A stretch of DNA of 64,000 nt from Desulfobulbus propionicus (GCA_002748735.1 PDTC01000011.1:167998-231997); one strand, 5' to 3'; shown: positions 1-9,070, counted from the stretch's first letter. Notes: generated by a model from the sequence alone, not told the origin. Translations and numbers: made by a program.

Positions 1-193
1 GTGCCCCTTCGGTGCAGGCTAGCGGGGTTCCGGCGCTGATCAGGTTGGGTTTGAGTAGCACTCGGGCTGAATGCAGTTCAGGCAGGGGAAACTCTTCCAG
101 TACCGACGCAAGCGTCAATGCCAGTGCGGCATCATAGTCTGTACAGACGGCAAGGACTACGCTGGTCGACGTTAGCTGCAAAGAGGTATCCAA
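1..193 (-). CDS. DUF362 family protein, N-terminal fragment running off the left edge
   Basis: Read on the minus strand, the first ~190 bases stay open and encode a peptide with VVLAVCTDYDAALAL followed by ARVLLKPNLISAGTP. The RVL(I/L)KPNL(V/I)S motif near the N-terminus is the hallmark of DUF362 proteins, a family often linked to iron-sulfur domains and of uncertain function. An in-frame TGA lies upstream and no ATG follows it, so the start is probably a TTG at about 193 or 181. No clear ribosome binding site is seen. Only the N-terminus is visible, so nothing can be said about an attached ferredoxin domain. Family assignment is by motif recognition; the exact start is uncertain. Confidence 0.5.
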   Translation of the reverse strand, partial: MDTSLQLTSTSVVLAVCTDYDAALALTLASVLEEFPLPELHSARVLLKPNLISAGTPLACTEGA

Positions 194-293
194 CAGGTTG
201 AAGTCACAAGGGTGTTCGGGATCGGCTCATTCCTGTAGAGCCAAACAACACCCGGAAAAATACAGAGTTCCGTACAGCATTGCCATAAAAAAA

Positions 294-320
294 CCGGCCT
301 GACCCGAGGGGTCAAGCCGG
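294..320 (-). terminator. Rho-independent terminator, minus strand
   Basis: A CCGGC..TGACCC / GGGTCA..GCCGG stem with a three-base loop has an A-run at 285-293, which is a T-run on the minus strand. It would stop minus-strand transcripts coming from serA before the DUF362 gene. Confidence 0.6.
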
Positions 321-628
321 CAAAAAGGAGAGAAGAGATGAAAACACCCTTTTTACTTCACATCCTATGCCAACTTAAAAAAAATAAAAAAATTTTTTTA
401 GCACATAAAAACAAACAAATACGTCAACAACGTGTTTTCATGCGCCTTCTTCAGAAGGGCCCGTCTGTTCAATTTTTTATACAAGCACCTCTGTGTTCAA
501 TTTTCTCTCACATCCAACTAGCTGATTAGCTTAGAAAAAAACTTTAAAGCGTTAAAATTTATCCGACCGTATAGTAAAACTGTTACGGCTGTGTAGGTTT
601 TACTCAACAGCAAGACCGCAACAGCCGT
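321..628. other. AT-rich intergenic stretch between the terminator and serA
   Basis: About 300 AT-rich bases. A plus-strand ORF at 338-529 has a purine-rich ribosome-binding-like sequence in front of its ATG, but its 63-residue product (rich in Lys, Phe and Gln) resembles nothing I recognise, so it is not called as a gene. A stem ACGGCTGT (585-592) / ACAGCCGT (621-628) just after the serA stop could be its 3' hairpin. Confidence 0.4.
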
Positions 629-1810
629 TTACCTGCAACCAATCAATCGCGTCCTGAGAACACCGTCAAGCTCCCGAATTTTCACTTCCACTTCATCCGG
701 TACCGGTCCTTCGCAGTCGATGATATTATACCCCAGCGTACCGTTGCTCTTGTTGGTATAGTTCATAATGTTGATATGCTCGTCCCCGAGGATGTTGGTG
801 ACCTTGGCGATCATGCCCGGCTGGTCACGGTTAATCACGGTCAGCCGCGTGTGCACATTGACGGTGGGGATAGTCTCAATGTTGGGAAAGTTAACGCTAT
901 GGACGATATTGCCGTATTCGAGGTAGCTTTTCAGCTCTTTGACAGCCATGAGGGCGCAGTTACCCTCGCTCTCGGAGGTGGAAGCACCCAGATGCGGCGT
1001 GCAGAGGATACGCTCATGGTTGAGGAAATCGTCTGAAGGGAAATCAGAGAGATGCCCGGCCAGTTTCCTGCTCTGCAGGGCAGCGAGCACTGCCTGTTCG
1101 TCGACCACAGGGCCACGCGAATAGTTGACCAGTACAGCACCGTCTTTCATCATTTCAATGAACTCGGCACCCACCAATCCCCGGGTAGTGCTGTTCAAGG
1201 GGATATGCACCGAGACAAAATCGGCCGCAGCCAGAACGTCACGACGTGAGCGGGCCAACTCAACGCCTGGCAGGAGGTCATGGATATTGTCCAGTGCGGG
1301 AAAAGGATCAAACCCGAGGACCCGCATGCCATGACGGAGTCCAGCATTGGCAACACCAACGCCAATTTTTCCAAGCCCGAAAACACCGAGGATTTTACCG
1401 GCAATCTCGTGCCCCTTGAAGATCTTTTTCCGCGCCTCCACCTCCTTGTTTATTTCTTCAGTGGATCTCCCCTTGAGCTCCCGGCAAAAGACAATACTCT
1501 GCTCAACATTACGAATCCAGTTGCCAAGCATGGTGAACACCAACTCCACCACGGCGTTGGCATTGGCTCCCGGAGTATTAAAGACGCAGATCCCCTTTTC
1601 ACTGGCCTCGTCCACCGGGATATTATTTACCCCTGCTCCTGCCCTGGCAATGGCCAAAAGTGAGTTCATCCCGTCAAGCTTCACCGGTGAACTGCGGACC
1701 ACCAACCCCTGGGGATCGGGCTCATCCTCGCTGACCCTGTAATTTTCAGTAAAGAGATTAAGTCCTTCCTGGGCAATAGCGTTCATGGTCCTGATACGTA
1801 ACTGTTCCAT
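629..1810 (-). CDS. serA: D-3-phosphoglycerate dehydrogenase (ACT-domain type)
   Basis: NAD-dependent oxidation of 3-phosphoglycerate to 3-phosphohydroxypyruvate, the first step of serine synthesis, in the cytoplasm. The 393 residues show a substrate-binding domain interrupted by a Rossmann domain with GLGKIG at about 145-150, the catalytic Arg in YSRGP (about 232) and the catalytic His in TPHLGAS (about 273). The acidic partner region reads SDFPSDDF, as in the short DFP subfamily, with Asp where Glu is more usual. A C-terminal ACT domain (about 320-393) suggests regulation by serine. It stands alone on the minus strand, divergent from the M1/ChaN gene. A related 2-hydroxyacid dehydrogenase cannot be excluded, but the ACT domain favours SerA. 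Confidence 0.9.
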   Translation of the reverse strand: MEQLRIRTMNAIAQEGLNLFTENYRVSEDEPDPQGLVVRSSPVKLDGMNSLLAIARAGAGVNNIPVDEASEKGICVFNTPGANANAVVELVFTMLGNWIRNVEQSIVFCRELKGRSTEEINKEVEARKKIFKGHEIAGKILGVFGLGKIGVGVANAGLRHGMRVLGFDPFPALDNIHDLLPGVELARSRRDVLAAADFVSVHIPLNSTTRGLVGAEFIEMMKDGAVLVNYSRGPVVDEQAVLAALQSRKLAGHLSDFPSDDFLNHERILCTPHLGASTSESEGNCALMAVKELKSYLEYGNIVHSVNFPNIETIPTVNVHTRLTVINRDQPGMIAKVTNILGDEHINIMNYTNKSNGTLGYNIIDCEGPVPDEVEVKIRELDGVLRTRLIGCR

Positions 1811-2069
1811 ACCTGCTCCTGTTCAATAAGGGAAAACACCTTCAATACACGCCGCCAAACTGCTCCTGTTGTCCTCTTCCCTCTGCAGAGAGGGCGAAAC
1901 GCACTCTCTTTTCTCTGGCACAACGATTGTCAGACCTACAACACCGCCGTTCTTTCGTCAAGAAAAAGCGGCTGCCTTGACAACTGGTTTTCAGCGGGCG
2001 TAAAAATGCGTATAGTAAGCGAAAGCTGTTGTCAGCTGATCGTCTCTTCCAACACCCTCACAGCTCAAC

Positions 2070-2074
2070 GGAGG
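2070..2074 (+). promoter_or_regulatory. Ribosome binding site deciding a GTG start
   Basis: GGAGG lies six bases before GTG at 2081. It places the start of the M1/ChaN/PDZ gene there rather than at the upstream in-frame ATG at 2006. Confidence 0.7.
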
Positions 2075-2080
2075 CCTTCT

Positions 2081-5071
2081 GTGCGCATCGTTTTACTGAT
2101 CTTTTTCCTGATACCCTCCCACCCCCTTTCCGGGCAGGCGGCACCAGCATCGCCTTTGGTTCATACCATACATGTCAGTTTTGACCTGCATGCAGGGATG
2201 GTGTTCGGTACCAGCCGGTTCGACCTCCCAGGCGAGCGCCCGCTACACCTTGCCTGCGGCCCCCTACTGGTTACCGGTAGCGTTCTCGAAAACGAAAATG
2301 GCCCACAACAGCAGGTTAAACCAGATACCACGAACAGGCTCCATCTGGCGCCTACCCGAAACAAGCGAGTACTCCTGCTCTCCTGGCAGCTCAATGCCAG
2401 GGCCACCCCCGGCAACAGTGTGGCGACCAACGGCATCACCCTTACCGGTTTCTGGCATCCCCGCACCGATGACGATGTCCTTTTCCGTGTTCAGGCCCAG
2501 CTACCTCCTGGATTTACCGGGATCACCGAGGCCGAGGATCTCGAATACGGTGCCGGCATGCTCAAGGCCACCTTCCCGCATGCGCTGCCGGCCATCAACT
2601 TTGCCGCCGGTCCCTACGAGACCCTTCAACGTAACGTCGGCGCCACAACCCTATTCACCTTTTTCTATCCCGAGGATCGCCAGCTGGCCCAGCGCTACCT
2701 TGAAAAGGGCGCTGCCTTCATCAAACGCTTTGAGGCCCTGCTGGGTCCCTTTCCCTACCGTCGCTATGCAATCGTCGAAAACAGGTTACCCACAGGCTAC
2801 GGCATGCCTACCTACACCCTGCTCGGCCAGGCCGTGGTCAGGCTGCCGTTTATTGTCAACACCTCACTGGGGCACGAAATCCTTCACTCCTGGTTCGGGA
2901 ACTCGGTCTTTGTGGCCGAAAATGGCAACTGGTGCGAGGCCCTCACCACCTACCTGGCAGATCAGGCCTTTGCCACAGACCGGGGTGAGGGAGTACTCTT
3001 CCGGAAAGAACAACTGCAGCGTTACCGCGCCTTCAGCTCATCACCCCCCATCACCCTCCAGGAATTTTCTGGCGGTCACCAGCACACTGCCAGGGCAGCT
3101 CGTGTTGTCGGCTACGACAAGGGTTCCATGGTCTTTCATATGCTGCGCAATCTCATCGGTGACCAGCACTTTTTCAGAGGCCTGCAGCTCCTCATCGAAA
3201 GGCACCGGTTCCAGCGGGCCGGCTGGGCAGACGTGGAAGCCGCATTCGCACGTGCCTCCGGCCAGGACCTGCGCTGGTTTTTTGAGCAATGGCTCGAGCG
3301 GGACGATATTCCCCGGCTGACAGTTAACAATGTTCGCCTGGATCAACGAGACGGGATGAGCCGGGTGCGTTTCACCCTCACCCAGAAAAACACCACACCC
3401 TATAGGCTGCTGGTACCTGTTGCCGTAACAACCCCCGGCACCAAAGAGACGCAGAAGTTCACCGTCACCACCACAGACCGGTCCACTGAGGTCGAACTCC
3501 TGGTGAACGGTCTGCCCACAATGTTACAGGTGGACCCTGCGTATGACCTGATGCGAGAGCTGCAGGGAGATGAAGCGGCGCCAACCTGGTCAGTTCTGCT
3601 CGGGACAGAGGGAGCCATCGCTGTCCTGCCCGAGGAGTCTGGTCCCTGGCAGCCCCTGCTAAAGGCCCTGCCCTCAACCATCCAACAACTTCCAGCCAGC
3701 GACCTGAGTACAGCCCAGCTTGCTACCTCCAGCATTCTCTTTCTCGGAGATTCACCACTGCGTCGCAGCGTTCTCGGAGACGCCACCAAGGACAACGGTT
3801 TTTTCCTACAGGTACTCAACAACCCGCTCAGCCCTGAACAGGTCATGGCAGTGATCGATGCCAGCGATGGCCAGCAGATCAAGCAAGCAACGCCTAAACT
3901 TCGCCATTACAGCAAGTACAGTCGCCTGCACTTCATCGATGGCCACATCCAGGAAAAAACAGTTGCGACCACGGATCAGGGTATTCTCGTCGAACTCTAC
4001 CCGACGCCCCTGGCAACGCCAGTGGACGCACTCCTGCCCTTTACCGCTCTGCTTGAAAAAATAGCAACCAGCCGTGTGATCTACGCCGGTGAGACCCACA
4101 CCGATTACGGGGCCCACCTACTCCAGCTCCAACTGCTGCAAACGCTTCACAGCAAAGACCCCAACATCGCCCTGGGGATGGAGATGTTTCCCCGTTCAGC
4201 CCAACCAGTCCTCAACGCCTTTATCGAAGGCAAGATCGAGGAGCGGGAGTTCGTGGAGCAATCCGGCTATTACCACGTCTGGGGTTTCGACTACCGCCTG
4301 TACCGGCCCCTGCTCACCTTTGCCCGCAGACACCAGATACCGGTTATCGGCCTCAACGCAGACCGCAAGCTCATCAGCTCGGTGGCAAAAACCGGCTCAA
4401 CCGCCGGACTCAGTGAAGAACAGCTGGCCACCATCCCGGCAAGCCGTGACCTGAGCCTGCCAGGGTACCGCCGGCGGCTACAGTCCGTACACACCATGCA
4501 TGGTGGCACCAGCCACCGTATAGATTTCACTGGCTTCCTCCAGGCCCAGGCATTGTGGGATGAAACCATGGCCGCCAGTATTGCCAGCTATCTTGAACGT
4601 AACCCCCAGCAGCGGATGCTGGTCATTGCCGGAACTGGACATGTCTACCGCGACAATGCCATCCCGCCGAGGGTGAAGCGGCGGCTAAACGTCCGGCAAA
4701 GCGTACTCGCCCTGAGCACATCAGCGGCCCCCAGTACCGGCCCCGAAAAAGATGTTGATTACCTTGTTCGGGGGTTCGCCGCTCAACTACCGCCAGCCGG
4801 TAAATTAGGAGTTCTCCTGGAGGAAGAGGACAGCGGCCTGCGCATAACCGGTTTCAGCACGACGAGCCGGGGCGGCGAGACTGGCCTGAAAAAAGACGAC
4901 ATCATCGTCGCCATAAACGCTGAACCAGTAAAAAGCATTGCGGCGCTGCGATTTACCCTGCTCGATCTATCGGTTGGCGAAAGGGTCACCTTGCAGGTGC
5001 AACGCGGCGCACATGCTGAAAACATTGAGGTTGAACTGAGTACCCCGCCCCTACCGCCCGGACATCCATAA
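2081..5071 (+). CDS. Secreted M1-like metallopeptidase / ChaN / PDZ fusion protein
   Basis: Multi-domain exported protein of 996 residues from the GTG at 2081. It starts with a signal peptide (VRIVLLIFFLIPSHPLSGQA). An M1-type gluzincin domain follows, with zinc motif HEILH at about 265-269 and the third ligand probably Glu286 in NWCEALTTYLAD; the spacing is slightly shorter than the usual HExxH-18-E. The middle-to-C-terminal part (about 660-880) is a ChaN domain, a family whose E. coli member binds haem, with AGETHTDYGAH, ALGMEMF and VIAGTGHVYRD. The last ~80 residues form a PDZ domain (ETGLKKDDIIVAINAEPV). An upstream in-frame ATG at 2006 would hide the signal peptide and lacks an SD. Likely periplasmic or lipid-facing processing of haem-binding or other proteins; the substrate is unknown. 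Confidence 0.85.
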   Translation: MRIVLLIFFLIPSHPLSGQAAPASPLVHTIHVSFDLHAGMVFGTSRFDLPGERPLHLACGPLLVTGSVLENENGPQQQVKPDTTNRLHLAPTRNKRVLLLSWQLNARATPGNSVATNGITLTGFWHPRTDDDVLFRVQAQLPPGFTGITEAEDLEYGAGMLKATFPHALPAINFAAGPYETLQRNVGATTLFTFFYPEDRQLAQRYLEKGAAFIKRFEALLGPFPYRRYAIVENRLPTGYGMPTYTLLGQAVVRLPFIVNTSLGHEILHSWFGNSVFVAENGNWCEALTTYLADQAFATDRGEGVLFRKEQLQRYRAFSSSPPITLQEFSGGHQHTARAARVVGYDKGSMVFHMLRNLIGDQHFFRGLQLLIERHRFQRAGWADVEAAFARASGQDLRWFFEQWLERDDIPRLTVNNVRLDQRDGMSRVRFTLTQKNTTPYRLLVPVAVTTPGTKETQKFTVTTTDRSTEVELLVNGLPTMLQVDPAYDLMRELQGDEAAPTWSVLLGTEGAIAVLPEESGPWQPLLKALPSTIQQLPASDLSTAQLATSSILFLGDSPLRRSVLGDATKDNGFFLQVLNNPLSPEQVMAVIDASDGQQIKQATPKLRHYSKYSRLHFIDGHIQEKTVATTDQGILVELYPTPLATPVDALLPFTALLEKIATSRVIYAGETHTDYGAHLLQLQLLQTLHSKDPNIALGMEMFPRSAQPVLNAFIEGKIEEREFVEQSGYYHVWGFDYRLYRPLLTFARRHQIPVIGLNADRKLISSVAKTGSTAGLSEEQLATIPASRDLSLPGYRRRLQSVHTMHGGTSHRIDFTGFLQAQALWDETMAASIASYLERNPQQRMLVIAGTGHVYRDNAIPPRVKRRLNVRQSVLALSTSAAPSTGPEKDVDYLVRGFAAQLPPAGKLGVLLEEEDSGLRITGFSTTSRGGETGLKKDDIIVAINAEPVKSIAALRFTLLDLSVGERVTLQVQRGAHAENIEVELSTPPLPPGHP

Positions 5072-5183
5072 ACAACGGAAGTGCTCGCAGATGGCTTGTA
5101 GGGTTATCCCGTTTTCATCAACATGATGATGGCTTTCGCGAAAAACTACGCCTGCCCCCTTTAACCTGTGACAGAAAACACAA

Positions 5184-5217
5184 ACAGCGGTCTTCCGGAA
5201 AACCGGAAGACCGCTGT
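5184..5217 (-). terminator. Perfect 15-bp hairpin downstream of the PEP-CTERM gene
   Basis: ACAGCGGTCTTCCGG / CCGGAAGACCGCTGT with an AAAA loop on the plus strand (TTTT on the minus). There is no long T-run. It sits between the converging ends of the ChaN-fusion gene and the PEP-CTERM gene and could serve both. Confidence 0.55.
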
Positions 5218-5252
5218 GCACAACTAATTCCTAACGGGTATACTTACGGGAG

Positions 5253-5825
5253 TTATGTTCTGGTGAAGCGTCTGCGGCGAGCCGTGGCAAGACCGACAAG
5301 GCCGGAGCCGAACAGCAACATGGTAGCAGGCTCGGGGACCGGAGTAGTGACAACACGACCATACAGACGAGAGTGATCGAGCCAAATGGCAGCACCCTCT
5401 TGATTATGGACATCAAGGGTGACGTCAAACATTCCATCGGCATTCAACCAGTGTACATCGACAACCACTGCGTACCGGTCATTGTCGATTGCATCTAATT
5501 CTTCCCACACCATTTGCTGAGCATTAAATCCTAGCCGAACTGACGCTGTATAATCCCATTCAACCAAGAGGTTCTCTGGTCCCCCAGTTACACCGCTGGT
5601 GAAATCCAATTCAAGGTATGCTTTGGCTACACGGTTACCTGCAATCTCGTCGGTCACGTCGTGGGTATACGTGAAAGATTCGTTATTCGCAATTGACATT
5701 GCCCCGGAAGCACGAGAAGATCCCCAACTATCAACCACATCCTCAAATTGATAGGACTGTGCAAACGCATTTCCACTCAAGCCGAGCAAAACCGTACACA
5801 CAGCAGTGACTATCAATTTTTTCAT
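5253..5825 (-). CDS. PEP-CTERM sorting-domain protein
   Basis: Small exported protein of 190 residues. It begins with a signal peptide (MKKLIVTAVCTVLLGLSGNA, cleavage near AFA-Q) and ends with a PEP-CTERM module: VPEPATM, a hydrophobic helix (LLFGSGLVGLA) and the basic tail RRRR. Such proteins are recognised by an exosortase (EpsH/XrtA type) and are usually destined for the cell surface or biofilm matrix; no exosortase is in this window. The central ~130 residues are beta-rich and have no family I recognise. A strong SD (GAGGAGG) precedes the ATG. It stands alone, with an AT-rich upstream region and a hairpin downstream. Confidence 0.85.
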   Translation of the reverse strand: MKKLIVTAVCTVLLGLSGNAFAQSYQFEDVVDSWGSSRASGAMSIANNESFTYTHDVTDEIAGNRVAKAYLELDFTSGVTGGPENLLVEWDYTASVRLGFNAQQMVWEELDAIDNDRYAVVVDVHWLNADGMFDVTLDVHNQEGAAIWLDHSRLYGRVVTTPVPEPATMLLFGSGLVGLATARRRRFTRT

Positions 5826-6237
5826 ATCCTTCCTCCTCTTGCGTAGAACACATGTCTACTTTTTCACTACCTAAAAAATTAACTTATTCTCTTTTTATTA
5901 TGCAAAATAAAGACCAGCTCAACCAGAAAAGTTTTTTCCTTGTAACATGTTAAATTAACTAAAAAAAACGGCGAGATTCCCCAAGAAGACAACATCACAT
6001 CCTTTATGAACATTTTGTTTTTCCGTAAATTCAGCTATAGCAAACGGCTGGATCTTTTGGGCTCTACAGCAAAACTCCTTGCAGGGCAAGTGATTGCAAG
6101 GAGGATGAGCCGCCCTTCCTGCCCCTGTTTATTTTTCCGGAATTCTGAAAACCCGAAAACCACAACTGCACCAATCTTCTTCCAGGGACAATGCCTCGAT
6201 TTTTCGTTTAAGGGGCAGAGGTCATGCAAGATATTTT
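5826..6237. other. Intergenic region upstream of the PEP-CTERM gene
   Basis: About 410 bases. The part next to the PEP-CTERM start (5826-6000) is strongly AT-rich and probably carries its promoter. The rest up to the folP stop shows no convincing gene; a plus-strand ORF beginning at 6006 has no SD and mostly shadows folP. Confidence 0.4.
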
Positions 6238-7038
6238 TTAGCTACTGTGACGGACGGCCTGCTGGAGGCGCAGAGCCAGAACTGTTTTTTCAACGTCATG
6301 GACGCGGAGAATATCTGCACCATCACCGGCACACAGCGCCGACAACACAGCGGTCGGCCAGTCACGCTGCTCTATTGGCAGGCCGAGCAGTTTCTCAAAA
6401 AAAGATTTTCTCGAATGACCGATGAGGACCGGGCACCCAAGGTGCTTAAACGACCCAATATTTGCCAAGATGGTGAGGTTGTGCTCGAGAGCTTTACCAA
6501 AACCGATACCAGGATCAAGGATGACGCGCTGCCTGCTGATACCGCCGCGCTCCAGCCAGGCAAGCCGCTCTTCAAAAAATGCGCACACCTCAGCGATCAC
6601 GTCATCGTAATGGGGATTTTTCTGCATGGTGCCGGGCGTTCCCTGCATGTGCATGACAACTACCGAACAGTCACAGCTCTGGGCAACATCGAGCATCTGC
6701 TCGTCCTGACGAAACGCGGCAATATCGTTAATCATGGTCGCACCGGCAGCAAGGGCTTGCCGGGCGACCTCGGCCTTGGTGGTGTCGATACTGATCGGCA
6801 GGTCTGTCACCTGACGGATGCAGTGAAGTGCCGGCAAAACTCGGGCAAGCTCCTCGGCCTCGCTTACCGGTTCCGCAAAGGGTCGGGTTGACTCACCGCC
6901 AACATCAATAATATCAGCACCGGCTTCGACCATCCTGGTCACCTGGGCAAGGAGGTGTTCCTCAGCCAGGTATGCGCCGCCATCAGAAAAGCTGTCCGGC
7001 GTGACATTGAGGATTCCCATAACTTGAGGGCACGGCAT
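6238..7038 (-). CDS. folP: Dihydropteroate synthase
   Basis: Joins 6-hydroxymethyl-dihydropterin diphosphate and p-aminobenzoate to give 7,8-dihydropteroate in folate synthesis. The motifs are all present: MGILNVTPDSFSDGG at the N-terminus, GGESTRP, SIDTTKAEVARQAL, MINDIAAFR, DPGIGFGK and the IGHSRKSF phosphate-binding segment. The length of 266 residues fits the family. The ATG at 7038 is chosen because AAGGAGA lies six bases upstream; an earlier in-frame ATG at 7092 would add 18 residues unlike any FolP. It lies downstream of the propeller array on the same strand as ftsH, its frequent neighbour elsewhere. Confidence 0.95.
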   Translation of the reverse strand: MPCPQVMGILNVTPDSFSDGGAYLAEEHLLAQVTRMVEAGADIIDVGGESTRPFAEPVSEAEELARVLPALHCIRQVTDLPISIDTTKAEVARQALAAGATMINDIAAFRQDEQMLDVAQSCDCSVVVMHMQGTPGTMQKNPHYDDVIAEVCAFFEERLAWLERGGISRQRVILDPGIGFGKALEHNLTILANIGSFKHLGCPVLIGHSRKSFFEKLLGLPIEQRDWPTAVLSALCAGDGADILRVHDVEKTVLALRLQQAVRHSS

Positions 7039-7195
7039 CGCGTATCTCCTTCTATTACAGCTTCGCTGGCCTCGAAACAGAACAACGCGCATCTTGGCGA
7101 ATCATCAAGGGCGAGGAGGTTGCCCCTGCCTCGCCCTTCTCACAAAACCATGTAGCCAGTCCTGCTTAAGCCGACGTTGTCTGTTTGTTCCAAGC

Positions 7196-7222
7196 GCCGG
7201 GCACTATTAGCATCCGGCGCTT
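7196..7222 (-). terminator. Probable terminator hairpin after propeller gene 1
   Basis: A GC-rich stem GCGCCGGATGC / GTGCCCGGCGC on the minus strand lies just past the stop of the first propeller gene, at the same relative position as clearer terminators after the second and third copies. Its T-run is weak. Confidence 0.4.
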
Positions 7223-7236
7223 TTCCAGGACTTTTT

Positions 7237-8316
7237 TTAGTCTCTTTTCTTGGGCAGAAACAGCTCCCAGGGGAAGTCGTTGCTCGCAAGGTCATGGCGA
7301 AGAATAGTGCCACCATCGCCAACGACAACAACGTCCCTGTCCTCGCTGCCGGAAACGCTATACAAGTCTTCTGTGGTTCCAGAAATCATGGTGCTCCAGC
7401 TGCTGCCATCGTAGTGAAGAATGGTGCCGCTTTTCCCAACGGCAAAAACATCATCAGCGCTACTGCCCCAGATATCGATGAGCTCAGCTGTTCCCGAAGG
7501 CAGGGGCATGGGTTCCCAATAGAGAGAAAGATCATCATCCTCAAGGTAATGGAGGATAACCCCAACAACACCGTTTCCACCAGGGCCCGAAGTACTCCCC
7601 ACAGCAAACATATCATTTTCGCTGACTCCCCACACACCATTGAGTTCCACGGATATTTCCAAACTCCAGAGTTTCCACTCCGCCCCGTCATAAAAGAGGA
7701 GTGTACCGCTACTCCCGACAGCAATGGCGAGAGTCTCTTCGTAGGGGAAACTAGACCTCCACCCCCACAGGCTTCTGAGATGTTCTGTGGTATTGGAAAT
7801 CATGTTACTCCAGCTGTTGCCATTGTAGTGACGGATGGTTCCATTGCTCCCCACGGCAAAGACATCACTGCCGCTACTGCCCCACACGTCGGCAAGATTT
7901 GCATACGTCCCCGAAGTCATTGAGGTCCAGCTGCTGCCATCATAGCGGCGGATGGATCCACCAGCACCGACAGCAAAGACATCATCAGTACTGCTCCCCC
8001 ACACGCCAGAGATAGTTCCCCAACCAGAGCTCGAAGTGCTCCAGCTACCGTCTCTGTAGTGGAAGATGGTAGCGCTTTCGCCGACAGCGAAGACATCATC
8101 AGCGTTGCTCCTCCATACGCCATTGAGTTGTTTTTTCTCACCGGAGTTCATGGCGGTCCAGCTGTTGTTCTCCCGTCGGAGGATGGCACCCTCCTCACCG
8201 ACAACAAAGACATCACTACCGCTGCTGCCCCACACGCCAGTAGCCGAACGTACCCACAGCATAGACATTATCGGAATCGCTTCCCCACACGGCAAAGAAA
8301 TCCGTATTGAATGCAC
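7237..8316 (-). CDS. Beta-propeller repeat protein 1, frame-disconnected C-terminal part
   Basis: Open frame of up to 359 residues holding eight repeats of about 37-50 residues with the core VWGSS..DVFAVG..GTILHYDG..W, ending in DFPWELFLPKKRD like its paralogues. Such repeats are found in YCF48/BNR-like beta-propellers. It has no signal peptide and no credible start of its own: the first ~25 residues are an out-of-frame reading. The frame is +1 relative to the upstream ORF at 8216-9070, which carries the signal peptide. The two are best read as one disrupted gene (7237-9070). The first in-phase repeat (VVGEEGAILRRENNSW) is nearly identical in DNA to the corresponding unit of copy 2. Expression as a separate protein is doubtful. 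Confidence 0.6.
   Translation of the reverse strand: MHSIRISLPCGEAIPIMSMLWVRSATGVWGSSGSDVFVVGEEGAILRRENNSWTAMNSGEKKQLNGVWRSNADDVFAVGESATIFHYRDGSWSTSSSGWGTISGVWGSSTDDVFAVGAGGSIRRYDGSSWTSMTSGTYANLADVWGSSGSDVFAVGSNGTIRHYNGNSWSNMISNTTEHLRSLWGWRSSFPYEETLAIAVGSSGTLLFYDGAEWKLWSLEISVELNGVWGVSENDMFAVGSTSGPGGNGVVGVILHYLEDDDLSLYWEPMPLPSGTAELIDIWGSSADDVFAVGKSGTILHYDGSSWSTMISGTTEDLYSVSGSEDRDVVVVGDGGTILRHDLASNDFPWELFLPKKRD
8129..8242 (-). repeat. 114-bp block shared with 10243-10356
   Basis: Matches 10243-10356 base for base except at 8143 (G versus A). It encodes the repeat unit GVWGSSGSDVFVVGEEGAIL and what follows. In both copies the identity stops exactly at the point where the reading frame breaks. 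Confidence 0.85.
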
Positions 8317-9070
8317 CAGAAGTCATATATTGCCATTGGTTGTTAGTATAACGAAGAATATGTCCTCGTTCCGCCACAACAAAGACATCGCTACCGCTGC
8401 TGCCCCACACGCCAGTGAACACGGGCTTTACTCCCCCCGGCAACAACGGTAAGGACTCAGAACTCCAGTTGCTACCATCATAGCGGAGGATGGTGCCTTC
8501 ATCACCAACGGCAAAGACATTATCAGTACTGCTCCCCCACACGCCATGAAAAGCTGCTGTCACCCCCGCCGGCAGCCCCATAACGCTCCAGGCGCTGCCA
8601 TCATAGTGGAGAATGGTGCCTTCATCACCAACGGCAAAGACATTATCAGTACTGCTCCCCCACACGCCAGCAAGATCTGCTGTCACTCCCGCCGGCAGCC
8701 CCATAACGCTCCAGCTGCTACCACTGTAGTGAAGGATGGTGCCGTCATCGCCAACGGCAAAAAGGTCACTGCTGCCATCTCCCCAGATACTTCTAAGAGT
8801 GACATCTGTTGCCGAGGGCATACCGGTCCAGACACTGCCATCGTAGTGAAGAATAGTGCCGACTTCACCGACGGCAAAGAGATCATTGGGACTGGTCCCC
8901 CAAACGTCATTGAGATCATGTCCCTGGGGCAGGGGATTCTCCCAGCACCACTTATCCGCAGAGCAAACCTTTGCCCAGGCCTGATGGCCGCAGACAAGCA
9001 ACAGCATGAACCCAACGACAGATGTCAGCGTCAGCCATGATCGAATGACAGCCGTAAATGAATTTTTCAT
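8216..9070 (-). CDS. Beta-propeller repeat protein 1, secreted N-terminal part
   Basis: 284 residues starting with a signal peptide (MKNSFTAVIRSWLTLTSVVG ... GHQAWA-K) and then KVCSADKWCWENPLPQ, followed by five complete repeats of the VWGSS..DVFAVG..GTILHYDG type and part of a sixth. After AVGTFG the sequence falls out of frame (YWRVGQQR, then stop), exactly where the next repeat GVWGSSGSDVFVVG resumes one base later. An SD-like GGAGGGA precedes the ATG. Predicted to be exported; a seven-bladed propeller fold is likely for an intact version, but ligand and role are unknown. Confidence 0.65.
   Translation of the reverse strand: MKNSFTAVIRSWLTLTSVVGFMLLLVCGHQAWAKVCSADKWCWENPLPQGHDLNDVWGTSPNDLFAVGEVGTILHYDGSVWTGMPSATDVTLRSIWGDGSSDLFAVGDDGTILHYSGSSWSVMGLPAGVTADLAGVWGSSTDNVFAVGDEGTILHYDGSAWSVMGLPAGVTAAFHGVWGSSTDNVFAVGDEGTILRYDGSNWSSESLPLLPGGVKPVFTGVWGSSGSDVFVVAERGHILRYTNNQWQYMTSGAFNTDFFAVWGSDSDNVYAVGTFGYWRVGQQR

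Noticed and set aside
338-529. 63-residue ORF behind an SD-like sequence
   Set aside because: Low-complexity AT-rich sequence next to a terminator on the other strand; no recognisable protein features.
2006-2080. Upstream ATG start for the M1/ChaN gene
   Set aside because: It puts 25 residues in front of a clear signal peptide and lacks an SD, whereas GTG 2081 has GGAGG at ideal spacing.
8216-8316. A programmed ribosomal frameshift joining the two halves of propeller gene 1
   Set aside because: Copy 2 needs the opposite shift at the same block, and no slippery site with a downstream structure common to both is evident.
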